From Gluconacetobacter liquefaciens (GTDB taxonomy: Bacteria; Pseudomonadota; Alphaproteobacteria; Acetobacterales; Acetobacteraceae): a DNA stretch of 64,000 nucleotides. Of the stretch, positions 51,344 through 59,583 are shown piece by piece. Under the pieces are notes generated by a model. It had not been told where the DNA came from. It saw only the letters and a list, made by a program, of their open reading frames with translations, and searched no databases. Position 1 is the first letter of the stretch. Every line of letters begins with the position of its first letter. The position numbers and the translations under genes are program-made. The stretch lies in the NCBI RefSeq assembly GCF_003350405.1, contig NZ_QQAW01000004.1:186001-250000 (forward strand), given 5' to 3'.

Positions 51344-52441
51344 CTATCCCGCTCTGCTGCGGCACGCCAGTTCGTCGCCCGTAACCCATTCGGCATCCGG
51401 AGTTTTTTTGACCTGCCAGGTCACGGAAAAGCCCGATGGTTCAAGAAGCCGATAAATAAAGCGGTTGAAGCGATAGGGCGCCCCCTCACCCGCGTCATCC
51501 GACGACAGGACCAGCACCCCGGCATACCAGCCTTCGGGACTGGCATAGACCGCCGCACCGGCATTATTGGCATCGAACATGATATCGCGCCGCCGCTGGG
51601 CGTCGAAACCCAACAGATACAGTGCGGTATAGCCAGAGGCGGGTTCGATGTCCGTCTCAGCCAGTTGCAACCACGCCCCATCCAGGATCACGCTGCCGGT
51701 ATAAGTCGAGCGATGAACCCGCCCGGAATGAAAATGCCCGGAACATTGCCAGGAACCAACCAGCCGCGCGGCCTCGATGGGCACGCCATGCGACGCTCCG
51801 GCGGCCAAGGCGCCGGTCGCCGCCAACGACACACCGAGCAAAGCGAGAGATCCGGCCACCAGGACGGTGCGCCGCCGCACGCCAGGCACGCCCTTTTCCT
51901 TCTCCGGCCCCGCCAGCGCCAAAAGGCGTTCCCTGGCCCGGCGCAGCACACGCCTATCGCCATGGGTCGCGATCCACAGCGTGGCCCCTTCAAGCTGGGC
52001 CAGCGCGTCAGCCGCATCATCATCAGGCGTCTCGCGGCCTCCAGCGCGCAGGATGCCGGCCATATGCCCCCGCAATGCATCAAAAAACGCCCTGACCGCC
52101 ACCTGGCCCTCTGGCGTCGCCGCCGTCATGCCATAGGCAAGATGCAGACCAACGCAGCGCCCCCTTTGCTCCAGCGTATCCGCAATCCGCACGACCAGCA
52201 GGTGCCACGCGGCCCGCCAGTCCACCGAGGGATCGGGCAGGTCCGCCAGTGTCTCCTCCAGAGTCAGCGCCAGCACGTCAGGCACCAGCGCCTGCTTGGC
52301 GGGAAAGCGCGTATAGAGGCTTTGTGGCCGCAACCCCACACGCGCGGCCAGATCGCGCATGGATGCGCCTTCATAACCATGTTCGCGAAACAGCTCGCGG
52401 GCTTCGACAACGATCCGGCGAAGGGCAACAGGCTCTTTCAT
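51344..52441 (-). CDS. TetR-family regulator fused to a membrane/exported domain
   Basis: In this 365-aa protein, residues 1-50 are a TetR HTH (RRIVVEARELFREHGYEGAS, then LAARVGLRPQSLYTRFPAKQ), followed by a TetR ligand domain to ~178. RRRTVLVAGSLALLGVSLAA then TGALAAGA (189-216) looks like a signal peptide or anchor. The remainder (~217-365) has the look of a small exported beta domain: GSWQCSGHFHSGRV, WLQLAETDIEPASGYTALYL, SPEGWYAGVLVLSSDD, EWVTGDELAC. It may be a membrane-anchored TetR one-component sensor, or two genes joined in frame. An internal GTG at 51880, 9-11 nt after AAGGAAAAGG, could start the exported part separately. A 16-bp palindrome lies between it and a divergent GST gene. 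Confidence 0.82.
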   Translation of the reverse strand: MKEPVALRRIVVEARELFREHGYEGASMRDLAARVGLRPQSLYTRFPAKQALVPDVLALTLEETLADLPDPSVDWRAAWHLLVVRIADTLEQRGRCVGLHLAYGMTAATPEGQVAVRAFFDALRGHMAGILRAGGRETPDDDAADALAQLEGATLWIATHGDRRVLRRARERLLALAGPEKEKGVPGVRRRTVLVAGSLALLGVSLAATGALAAGASHGVPIEAARLVGSWQCSGHFHSGRVHRSTYTGSVILDGAWLQLAETDIEPASGYTALYLLGFDAQRRRDIMFDANNAGAAVYASPEGWYAGVLVLSSDDAGEGAPYRFNRFIYRLLEPSGFSVTWQVKKTPDAEWVTGDELACRSRAG

Positions 52442-52465
52442 TCGATCCTTGACTCACGAACACGC

Positions 52466-52481
52466 ACGAACGATCGTTCGT
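52466..52481. promoter_or_regulatory. Palindromic operator in the TetR/GST divergent promoter
   Basis: ACGAACGATCGTTCGT is a perfect 16-bp palindrome 25 bp before the TetR-fusion ATG and 66 bp before the GST ATG. Its ACGAACG/CGTTCGT arms are typical of TetR-family operators, so the adjacent regulator probably represses itself and the GST gene. Confidence 0.68.
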
Positions 52482-52547
52482 TATCGATAGACGGAATGCC
52501 GTAGCAGAGCAAGCAGGCCATCCGCAGGAAAAGGAGGGTACGCACCC

Positions 52548-53144
52548 ATGCGTCTCTACGATCTCGACGTTTCGGGGAATTGCTACAAGGTCCGCCTCTT
52601 CGCCGCGCTCAGCGGCACGACGCTGGATCTCGTGCCCGTCGATCTCGCCGCCGGCACCCATCACTCAGCCGCCTTCCACGCCCTCAACCCGTTCGACGAA
52701 GTCCCGGTCCTGGAAGATGGCAGCCTCGTGCTAAGGGATTCGCAGGCGATCCTCATCTACCTCGCAGGAAAAAGCAGGGATCGAAGCTGGTGGCCCCAGG
52801 AACCGGCGGCTCAGGCAACGGTCGCCGAATGGCTGTCCGTCGCCGCCGGCGAAATCCGCAACGGCCCGAACGCCGCCCGGCTGATCCGGAAATTCGGCTA
52901 TCTGCTGGACATGGCGGACGCCCTGCGTTGGACCAACCGACTCCTGCCAATCCTCGAATCCCATCTGCATGCGCAGGACTGGTTCGCGCTCGACCGCCCC
53001 ACGATCGCCGATTGCGCCCTGTTTCCCTATCTGGCGCTTGCTCCCGAAGGGGGCATCGACCTCACGCCCTATCCAGCCCTGCGGCGATGGTTCAGCCGGG
53101 TACGGGCCTTGCCGAATTTCATCGGCATGCCGGGGCTGGGCTGA
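52548..53144 (+). CDS. Glutathione S-transferase family protein
   Basis: This 198-aa cytosolic protein has a thioredoxin-like GST N-domain (MRLYDLDVSGNCYKVRLFAA, NPFDEVPVLEDGSLVLRDSQ, AILIYLA) and an all-alpha C-domain (DRPTIADCALFPYLALAPEG). The Ser in VSGNCYKV may be the glutathione-activating residue. AAGGAGGG precedes the ATG. It is divergent from the TetR-fusion regulator and probably under its control; a detoxification role is likely but the substrate is unknown. Confidence 0.87.
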   Translation: MRLYDLDVSGNCYKVRLFAALSGTTLDLVPVDLAAGTHHSAAFHALNPFDEVPVLEDGSLVLRDSQAILIYLAGKSRDRSWWPQEPAAQATVAEWLSVAAGEIRNGPNAARLIRKFGYLLDMADALRWTNRLLPILESHLHAQDWFALDRPTIADCALFPYLALAPEGGIDLTPYPALRRWFSRVRALPNFIGMPGLG

Positions 53145-53260
53145 GACCGGAGCGCCTAACCGACGAACATCAGGGGAAAAATTACAGTCAACCGGCAACC
53201 GGAACGAAAACCGCGCGATTGAATAGCTGCCTCTCTCATTTCTCCCGCAAGGCGCTTTCC

Positions 53261-53455
53261 ATGACCGACGTTCCGTTGCCACGCCACCCGTTCCGCCTCT
53301 CCACCGCCCTGTGCCTGGTCCTTCTTCCGCTGGCAGCATGCAGCTCCGCCAGTGGCGAGGGCGACGACCATCCGCCCCACGGCAAGAACGTCATCGTCGT
53401 CCCGCGGGGCACCGACGTCGTCTGCCCCGACGGCAACCATCCGCCCTGTCCGTAA
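53261..53455 (+). CDS. Small putative lipoprotein
   Basis: This 64-aa protein has a lipoprotein signal (RLSTALCLVLLPLAAC, lipobox LAAC with the lipidated Cys at residue 27). A short mature part of about 38 residues follows, with a His/Pro-rich stretch (DDHPPHGKNVIVV) and two further Cys in VVCPDGNHPPC. I do not recognise a family. It follows the GST gene by 116 bp and is convergent with a DUF2459 gene. No strong ribosome site is seen, so it could be spurious, but the lipobox is convincing. Confidence 0.55.
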   Translation: MTDVPLPRHPFRLSTALCLVLLPLAACSSASGEGDDHPPHGKNVIVVPRGTDVVCPDGNHPPCP

Positions 53456-53461
53456 CACCGC

Positions 53462-54139
53462 TCACGGCCCCTCCGGACGGCACATCATGGCGGCGGCACG
53501 CGCGCCGCGCGCCATGACCTGGCCCGCGAACACCACTCCATCGTCCGAAACCGGCAAGCCCGCCCGGCCCAGCGCCTGCGCCACCCATCCGTTACAGGTA
53601 TGGAACAGCGTATAGCGGCTGCGCGTCGCATAAAACAGGCTCTCCGGCCGATGGCCGACCGCGATCAGCCGTGGCCGACCGTCCTGCCCTCGCTCCAGAT
53701 CCCCCCCGATAAATTCCGACAGACGATCGGTCTCCTCCCGGCTCATCGGCAGCACCACCACGGCATCCGGGCCATAGGCCCGATCGGGCGTGGTGGTCAT
53801 GGCAAAGACCTGCACCACCGCCGGGCCGGGAAACGGCCCGATCAGATATTCCTCCACGCTGGACGCCGGCGCGGTGAAGAACGTCTTCTTGCCGTAACCG
53901 AACAGAACGGTCCGCGCACCGGGAAAGATATCGCGATAAACCGCCAGCGGGCCAGAGAGTGCGGCCACCGGCACGCCGATTTCGGTATGCCACCCCCGAT
54001 CGACCAGATAGACCGCATTCCCGCCCACGGCCCGGCAGTCGGGGGGCCGACCGGTTCCGGCACAGCCGGCCAGCAGCCATCCCAAGACAGCCAGAACCGG
54101 CAGACGCCGTGCAACGGCGCATCCGCGCGTCATGCGCAT
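53462..54139 (-). CDS. DUF2459-family lipoprotein
   Basis: This 225-aa protein has a lipoprotein signal (LPVLAVLGWLLAGC) and the DUF2459 (TIGR02117-type) pattern: VYLVDRGWHTEIGVPVAALS, TVLFGYGKKTFFTAP, FATRSRYTLFHTCNGW-like YATRSRYTLFHTCNGWVAQA, and an internal GPDAVVVLPMSREE. The conserved His and Cys in DRGWHTE and HTCN suggest a papain-like hydrolase, but no activity is known to me. Two close ATGs (54139 and 54133) are possible starts; a much longer in-frame start at 54337 is less likely because it would bury the signal peptide. Confidence 0.8.
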   Translation of the reverse strand: MRMTRGCAVARRLPVLAVLGWLLAGCAGTGRPPDCRAVGGNAVYLVDRGWHTEIGVPVAALSGPLAVYRDIFPGARTVLFGYGKKTFFTAPASSVEEYLIGPFPGPAVVQVFAMTTTPDRAYGPDAVVVLPMSREETDRLSEFIGGDLERGQDGRPRLIAVGHRPESLFYATRSRYTLFHTCNGWVAQALGRAGLPVSDDGVVFAGQVMARGARAAAMMCRPEGP

Positions 54140-54378
54140 CGACAGCACATCCGGACAGACCGCCTTTCCATGCCCCGAATATCGACCCTTCATGCCATTC
54201 CACGTTCCTGCCCGGACCGAAAAGACGCATGCCTCATCGCGCATGATAGCATGCGGACCCGCCGGATGCGGACGCGCGAACCACGCCCTTTCAGCCAGAC
54301 CGCACATCAGACCATGGAACATGAACCGGCCATGCACTAAGAATTACCAGAAAGCAGGTATCAGGAGCACAGGTCGGC

Positions 54379-55128
54379 GTGAGCGCGAGGCAGAAAACCA
54401 CCGGTTCGAACAGGACGCATGACGATCCCCCGACCCGTCCGGCCCGGCGCGGCCGCACACAGGCCCCCGCGACGGCCGATGCCGTCCCGAACCCGGAACG
54501 CCGGCAGGAAATCCTGGAAATCGCCGCCAAGCTGTTCGCCGAATATGGTTACAAGGCCACATCGATCCGCGAGATCGCCGAACGGGCCGGCATGATGGGC
54601 GGATCGCTATACTACCATATCCGCTCGAAAGAGGCCCTGTTCATCGAAATCCACGACCGGGCGCTGGACGCTGCGGCAAGGCGGGTGCGCGCCGCCATGG
54701 CCCCACACACCGCGCCATGGGCCAGGCTGGAGGCCGCGTGCAGCGAGATGCTGGAAATCCAGCTCAATGCCGAATCCCTCACCCTGCCGATCATGAACAA
54801 TTTCCGCTCGGTGCCCGAGGAGGTGAAAGCCATCCTCGTCAAGAAGCGCGACGAGTTCGAAACCATCTTCCGCGACATCGTCGACGCCCTGCCCCTGCCG
54901 CCGGAGATGGACCGCCAGATCTATCGCATCCTGCTGCTGCGCCTGCTCAACACGGCGGATACCTGGTACCACGAAGGCCGCATGTCCCGTGCCGAGATCG
55001 CGATGCAGATCCTCGCGATCTTCCGCCACGACGCCCCGACCACGCAGCGTACCAAGGGCACGACGAAAAGCAGCACGAAGGCCGCCCCAAAGGACCCCCC
55101 GGCCCGCAAACGCCGCGCGGCGGCATAA
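54379..55128 (+). CDS. TetR-family regulator with a basic tail
   Basis: This 249-aa TetR regulator has its HTH at ~42-90 (RRQEILEIAAKLFAEYGYKA, then SIREIAERAGMMGGSLYYHI with RSKEALF) and a ligand domain to ~215. It is flanked by a disordered, basic, Pro/Thr-rich N-terminus (~1-38) and a Lys/Ala/Pro-rich tail (TTKSSTKAAPKDPPARKRRA). The start is a GTG at 54379. It is convergent with the blc repressor gene, whose stop is 15 bp away, and has no adjacent obvious target. The fold resembles TetR regulators of fatty-acid or acyl-CoA genes. Confidence 0.85.
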   Translation: MSARQKTTGSNRTHDDPPTRPARRGRTQAPATADAVPNPERRQEILEIAAKLFAEYGYKATSIREIAERAGMMGGSLYYHIRSKEALFIEIHDRALDAAARRVRAAMAPHTAPWARLEAACSEMLEIQLNAESLTLPIMNNFRSVPEEVKAILVKKRDEFETIFRDIVDALPLPPEMDRQIYRILLLRLLNTADTWYHEGRMSRAEIAMQILAIFRHDAPTTQRTKGTTKSSTKAAPKDPPARKRRAAA

Positions 55129-55143
55129 GACCGGCAACGCCGG

Positions 55144-55926
55144 TCAGCCGCCGCCCAGCCGGCGCGACAGGTCGGCGGCAGCCTCGACCAGGCTGCGCCC
55201 CACTGTCGCGATCACCTCCGGCGTCGCCTCGCTGCGCGTAAGCGACAGCGCCAGCGCCGCCACGGCGTGGCCGGTATGGTCGCCAACCGTCGCCCCAAGG
55301 CAGAACAGCCCCTCGCGGATCTGCCCATCGTCGATCGAAAAGCCCCGCTCCCGCGTCTCGACCAGTTCCCGCCGCAGAGCGCCCAGCGAGGCAACGCTGT
55401 AGCGCGTCAGCGGCGCCGGAAATCCCTGCGCGAACAATCCGTCCAGGTCCCCCTCCGGCCGGGCCGCCAGCAGCGCCTTGCCCGTCGCAGTAAAAGGGGC
55501 GGGCAGACGCATGCCGATCCGAAACGTCACATCCAGCGGGCGACTGGCATCCGAACAGGCGATATAAACCACCTCACTCCCATCCAGCACCGTCATCGTC
55601 ACGGTGAACCGTTCGAATCGCCGCGATTCAGCTATGGCATGCCGGAAGACCGAGACCAGATCGGTCCGGGCCAGGAAATCGCCCGCCCAACGCATGGGAT
55701 GCGGCCCCGTCCGCAGGCTGCCGTCAGCCGCGCGCACCAGCAGCCCCAATTCCTCCATCGCCTGCACCAACCCATGCGCGGTGCTCTTGGGCAACCCCAG
55801 CGCGCGCGCCAGTCGAGAGAGCGTCGGCGCGTCGGAAGACGCCGAAATATGGTCGAGAATCGCCACCGCCCGGCGCAGCGCGGGCACATGCGCCCCGGCG
55901 GACCTGATCTGATCGTGAGCCTGCAC
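55144..55926 (-). CDS. blcR: IclR-family repressor of the blc operon (BlcR/AttJ-like)
   Basis: This 260-aa regulator has an N-terminal winged HTH (VPALRRAVAILDHISASSDA, then LARALGLPKSTAHGLVQAME) and a C-terminal IclR effector domain (HAIAESRRFERFTVTMTVLD, then FTATGKALLAARPEGDLDGL). It is divergent from a succinate-semialdehyde dehydrogenase / gamma-hydroxybutyrate dehydrogenase / lactonase operon, exactly the arrangement of Agrobacterium blcR-blcABC. The GTG at 55926 with GGGAGAGG upstream is preferred; an ATG at 55974 is the in-frame alternative. The perfect palindrome at 55988-56005 is its likely operator and succinate semialdehyde or GHB its likely inducer, by analogy. Confidence 0.85.
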   Translation of the reverse strand: MQAHDQIRSAGAHVPALRRAVAILDHISASSDAPTLSRLARALGLPKSTAHGLVQAMEELGLLVRAADGSLRTGPHPMRWAGDFLARTDLVSVFRHAIAESRRFERFTVTMTVLDGSEVVYIACSDASRPLDVTFRIGMRLPAPFTATGKALLAARPEGDLDGLFAQGFPAPLTRYSVASLGALRRELVETRERGFSIDDGQIREGLFCLGATVGDHTGHAVAALALSLTRSEATPEVIATVGRSLVEAAADLSRRLGGG

Positions 55927-55987
55927 CGCCCTCTCCCGTCTTGACCGAGGAAGCGCGATGCTCCCACAGTTCATCATGATGACCATC

Positions 55988-56005
55988 CGTTCAATATATT
56001 GAACG
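55988..56005. promoter_or_regulatory. Perfect 18-bp IclR operator in the blc divergent promoter
   Basis: CGTTCAATATATTGAACG is a perfect palindrome (GTTCAA-TATA-TTGAAC core) ending 14 bp before the blcA ATG. Its half-sites recur at 34124-34140 next to the other IclR gene. Bound repressor would block the blcA start region and perhaps its own promoter. Confidence 0.75.
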
Positions 56006-56019
56006 ATAGGGAGACGGCA

Positions 56020-57486
56020 ATGGTAACGCTGAAAGACCCGACCCTTCTGCGGTCGGACTGCCTGATCGACGGAAAATGGATCGCCGCCCCCGGACGTGAC
56101 GCTCCAGAACGCACCACGCCCGTGACCGACCCGGCCACCGGGCAAATCGTCGGCCAGGTGCCCGATCTGGGCGCGGCCGAGGCCGAAACGGCCATCGCGT
56201 CGGCCGCCCGCGCCCTGCCCGCCTGGTCGGCCCGCACCGCGAAGGATCGGGGCGCCATCATGCGTCGCTGGTTCGACCTGGTGATCGCAAACGCCGACGA
56301 CCTGGCGGCGCTGATGACCGCCGAACAGGGCAAACCCCTGGCCGAGGCGAAGGGCGAGGTCCTCTATGCCGCCTCGTTCCTCGAATGGTTCGCCGAGGAA
56401 GCCAAGCGCACCTACGGCGAGACGATCCCCGCCCCCACCGCCGACAAGCGGCTGCTGGTCATCAAGCAGCCGGTCGGCGTCTGCGCCGCGATCACGCCGT
56501 GGAACTTCCCCGCCGCCATGATCACCCGCAAGGCGGCGCCGGCACTCGCCGCCGGCTGCACCATGATCGTCAAGCCAGCAGAACAGACGCCGCTGACCGC
56601 CTTGGCCCTGGCCGTGCTGGCCGAACGGGCAGGCGTACCGGCCGGCGTCCTGCAGGTCATCACCGGCGATGCTCGCGCCATCGGCGGCGTGCTGACCGGA
56701 TCGGACGTGGTGCGCAAGCTGTCCTTCACCGGCTCCACAGAGGTCGGGCGCATCCTGATGGCCCAGTCCGCCCCCACGCTCAAGAAACTCAGCCTGGAAC
56801 TGGGCGGCAACGCCCCCTTCATCGTCTTCGACGACGCGGACCTCGACGCGGCGATCGAAGGCGCCCTGGCCTCGAAATACCGCAATGCCGGCCAGACCTG
56901 CGTCTGCGCCAACCGGCTCTATATCCAGTCCGGCATCTATGACGCCTTCGCCGCCCGCCTGGCCGAGGCGGTGCGGAAGATGAAACTCGGCCTGGGCACC
57001 GAACCCGGCGTCACCGTCGGCCCGCTGATCGACGACGCCGCGGTCCGAAAGGTCGAATCCCACGTCGCCGACGCACTGGCCCAGGGCGCGACATTGGTGA
57101 CGGGCGGCAAGCAACCCCCGCTCGGCGGCAATTTCTACGAACCGACGATCCTGACCGGCGTCACCCAGAAGATGAAGGTCGCCCGCGAGGAAACCTTCGG
57201 CCCCGTCGCCCCCCTCTTCCGCTTCGAGACCGAGGAAGAGGTGATCGCCATGGCCAACGACACCGAATTCGGTCTGGCGGCCTATTTCTATACCGAGAAC
57301 GTCCGCAGGGTCTGGCGCGTCGCCGAAGCCCTGGAATACGGCATGGTCGGCCACAATACCGGCCTGATCTCCAACGAGGTCGCGCCCTTCGGCGGCATCA
57401 AGCAGTCCGGCCTCGGCCGCGAGGGCTCGCGCCACGGCATCGAGGAATATCTGGAAATCAAATATCTCTGCTCCGCCATCGGCTGA
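56020..57486 (+). CDS. blcA: Succinate-semialdehyde dehydrogenase (BlcA/GabD)
   Basis: This 488-aa aldehyde dehydrogenase has GabD features: ITPWNFPAAMITRKAAPALA, FTGSTEVGRILM, LELGGNAPFIVFDDAD, the nucleophile Cys294 in NAGQTCVCANRLY and the long signature MVGHNTGLISNEVAPFGGIK followed by QSGLGREGSRHGIEEYLEIK. It oxidises succinate semialdehyde to succinate (usually with NADP), feeding the TCA cycle. TAGGGAGACGGCA precedes the ATG at 56020. It is the first of three genes ordered as in blcABC. Confidence 0.93.
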   Translation: MVTLKDPTLLRSDCLIDGKWIAAPGRDAPERTTPVTDPATGQIVGQVPDLGAAEAETAIASAARALPAWSARTAKDRGAIMRRWFDLVIANADDLAALMTAEQGKPLAEAKGEVLYAASFLEWFAEEAKRTYGETIPAPTADKRLLVIKQPVGVCAAITPWNFPAAMITRKAAPALAAGCTMIVKPAEQTPLTALALAVLAERAGVPAGVLQVITGDARAIGGVLTGSDVVRKLSFTGSTEVGRILMAQSAPTLKKLSLELGGNAPFIVFDDADLDAAIEGALASKYRNAGQTCVCANRLYIQSGIYDAFAARLAEAVRKMKLGLGTEPGVTVGPLIDDAAVRKVESHVADALAQGATLVTGGKQPPLGGNFYEPTILTGVTQKMKVAREETFGPVAPLFRFETEEEVIAMANDTEFGLAAYFYTENVRRVWRVAEALEYGMVGHNTGLISNEVAPFGGIKQSGLGREGSRHGIEEYLEIKYLCSAIG

Positions 57487-57544
57487 AGCAGCCCGGCATC
57501 GGGCCAGAATCGTTCAAAAAACAAGATCAAAAGAGAATAACGAT

Positions 57545-58705
57545 ATGACCTTCACTCCCTTCGGCTTCACCACGGTCCCCCATATCCATGTGGAATGGGG
57601 CGGCGCAGGCCGCCTGGGCGAGACACTGGCCGGGCAGTTCGCAGCCCGGTCGGCCCTGCTGGTCACCGATGCCGGGTTGGTCCGCGCCGGACTGATTGAC
57701 CCGGTGCGGACCTCGCTGGAACAGGCCGGCTTTCAGGTCACGCTCTTCGATGACGTCGTCGCCGATCCGCCGGAAAGCGTGGTTCTGGACTGCACGGCCG
57801 CCGCGCGGGCACGCGGCGTGGATATCGTCATCGGGCTGGGCGGCGGCTCATCGCTCGACATCGCCAAGCTCATCGCCGTCACGGCGGGGTCGGCGCAGGA
57901 TCTGGCCTCGATGTACGGCGTCGGCAACGTCACCGGCACACGCCTGCCGCTGGCGCTGATCCCGACCACGGCCGGCACGGGGTCGGAAGTCACCAACATC
58001 TCGATCATCACCACGGGCGAGACGACCAAGATGGGCGTCGTCTCCCCCCAACTCTACGGCGATTTCGTCCTGCTCGATGCCGCGCTGACGGTCGGCCTGC
58101 CGCAGATCCACACGGCCGCAACGGGCATCGACGCCATGGTCCACGCGATCGAGGCTTATACGTCGAAATTCCGGAAAAACCCGATCTCGGACATGCTGGC
58201 GCGCGAGGCGCTGCGCCTGCTGTCGGCCAACCTGCTGCCCGCGTGCCGCGACGGCCACAACCACGCGGCACGCGAGAACATGCTGCTGGGCGCCCTGTTC
58301 GCCGGCCAGGCCTTCGCGAACGCGCCGGTCGCCGCCGTCCATGCGCTAGCCTACCCGCTGGGCGGCCATTACCACCTGCCCCACGGCCTGACCAACGCCC
58401 TGATGCTGGGGCCGGTGCTGCGCTACAACGCCCGCATCGCCGCCCCGCTCTATGCCGAACTGGCCGAAGTCGTCGGCGCACCAGGCACAGGCGACATCCA
58501 CGCCCGCGCGGCCGCCTTCGTCACGCATATGATGACGCTGATGGACGAAAGCGGCGCCCCCCGCCGGCTGCGCGACGTCAAGGTGACCGACAACAGCCTC
58601 GCCATGCTGGCCCGCGACGCCATGAAACAGACCCGGCTCCTGGTCAACAACCCGGTCGAAATCACCGAAGAGGACGCCCTGGCCCTCTATCGCGAAGCCT
58701 TCTGA
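57545..58705 (+). CDS. blcB: Iron-type gamma-hydroxybutyrate dehydrogenase (BlcB)
   Basis: This 386-aa group III (iron-type) alcohol dehydrogenase has NAD-binding GLGGGSSLDIAKLIAV (~98-112) and PTTAGTGSEVTNISIIT. The metal ligands are in GIDAMVHAIEAY and in VHALAYPLGGHYHLPHGLTN. Between genes for succinate-semialdehyde dehydrogenase and a lactonase it fits oxidation of 4-hydroxybutyrate to succinate semialdehyde. It starts 58 bp after blcA; other iron-type alcohol substrates are possible but the context is strong. Confidence 0.88.
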   Translation: MTFTPFGFTTVPHIHVEWGGAGRLGETLAGQFAARSALLVTDAGLVRAGLIDPVRTSLEQAGFQVTLFDDVVADPPESVVLDCTAAARARGVDIVIGLGGGSSLDIAKLIAVTAGSAQDLASMYGVGNVTGTRLPLALIPTTAGTGSEVTNISIITTGETTKMGVVSPQLYGDFVLLDAALTVGLPQIHTAATGIDAMVHAIEAYTSKFRKNPISDMLAREALRLLSANLLPACRDGHNHAARENMLLGALFAGQAFANAPVAAVHALAYPLGGHYHLPHGLTNALMLGPVLRYNARIAAPLYAELAEVVGAPGTGDIHARAAAFVTHMMTLMDESGAPRRLRDVKVTDNSLAMLARDAMKQTRLLVNNPVEITEEDALALYREAF

Positions 58706-58773
58706 ACCGCTCCGCGAAATCCAGTCGAAACCACGAGGCCGGCAAACGGCCCAAGCCACGAAGACGCACCACC

Positions 58774-59565
58774 ATGACCGATATCCGGCTGTACATGTTC
58801 CAGAGCGGGTCTCTGAAATGCAAACTGCACAACATCAAGATGAACGAAGGAAACGGCGCGGATTATGAAATCCCGGTTCCCTTCTTCCTGATCACGCACC
58901 CCAAGGGCCACACGATCATCGACGGCGGCAACGCCGTCGAGGTCGCAACCGACCCACGCGGCCACTGGGGCCGCATCTGCGATGTCTACTGGCCCGTGAT
59001 GACCGAGGAAGACGGCTGCGTGGCCCAACTCGCCCGCCTGGGCATCCGGCCCGAGGACGTGCGCTACGTCCTGCAATCGCACCTGCATCTGGACCATACC
59101 GGCGCGATCGGCCGTTTCCCGAACGCCACCCATATCGTCCAGCGGGCGGAATACGAATATGCCTACACGCCCGACTGGTTCGCGGCGGGCGGCTACATCC
59201 GGCGCGATTTCGACCGTCCCGGTCTGAAATGGCAGTTCCTGAACGGTATCGCGGACGACCATTACGATCTGTATGGCGACGGCGTGCTGACCACACTCTT
59301 CACACCCGGCCACGCACCGGGCCACATGTCGTTCCTGGTCCGCCTCCCCGGAACCGGCGCCACCCTGCTGACGATCGACGCCGCCTACACACTGGATCAC
59401 TGGGAGGAACGCTCCCTGCCCGGCTTCCTCACTTCGACGATCGACAGCGTGCGCTCGGTGCAGAAACTGCGCGTCCTGGCCGAACGCACCGGCGCCCGGA
59501 TCGTCACCGGCCACGACCCCGAGGCCTGGGCCAGCTTCCCGCAGGCGCCCGCATTCTACGACTGA
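58774..59565 (+). CDS. blcC: Metallo-beta-lactamase-fold lactonase (BlcC/AttM-like)
   Basis: This 263-aa protein resembles Agrobacterium AttM/BlcC and AiiA-type acyl-homoserine-lactone lactonases. It has the MBL zinc motif LQSHLHLDHTGAIGRFPNAT (His103, His105, Asp107, His108), TPGHAPGHMSFL for the next His, the bridging Asp in LLTIDAAYT, and the terminal GHDPEAW. It opens gamma-butyrolactone to 4-hydroxybutyrate and, in the family, can open AHL quorum signals. It is the third gene of the blc operon. The cytosolic location fits catabolism of imported lactone. Confidence 0.92.
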   Translation: MTDIRLYMFQSGSLKCKLHNIKMNEGNGADYEIPVPFFLITHPKGHTIIDGGNAVEVATDPRGHWGRICDVYWPVMTEEDGCVAQLARLGIRPEDVRYVLQSHLHLDHTGAIGRFPNATHIVQRAEYEYAYTPDWFAAGGYIRRDFDRPGLKWQFLNGIADDHYDLYGDGVLTTLFTPGHAPGHMSFLVRLPGTGATLLTIDAAYTLDHWEERSLPGFLTSTIDSVRSVQKLRVLAERTGARIVTGHDPEAWASFPQAPAFYD

Positions 59566-59583
59566 ACGAATGCCGGGCCGGTA

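Noticed and set aside
55927-57435. Extension of the IclR frame far upstream across blcA
   Set aside because: The extra 500 residues are antisense to a strongly matching SSADH gene; a GTG with good ribosome site at 55926 explains the IclR start.
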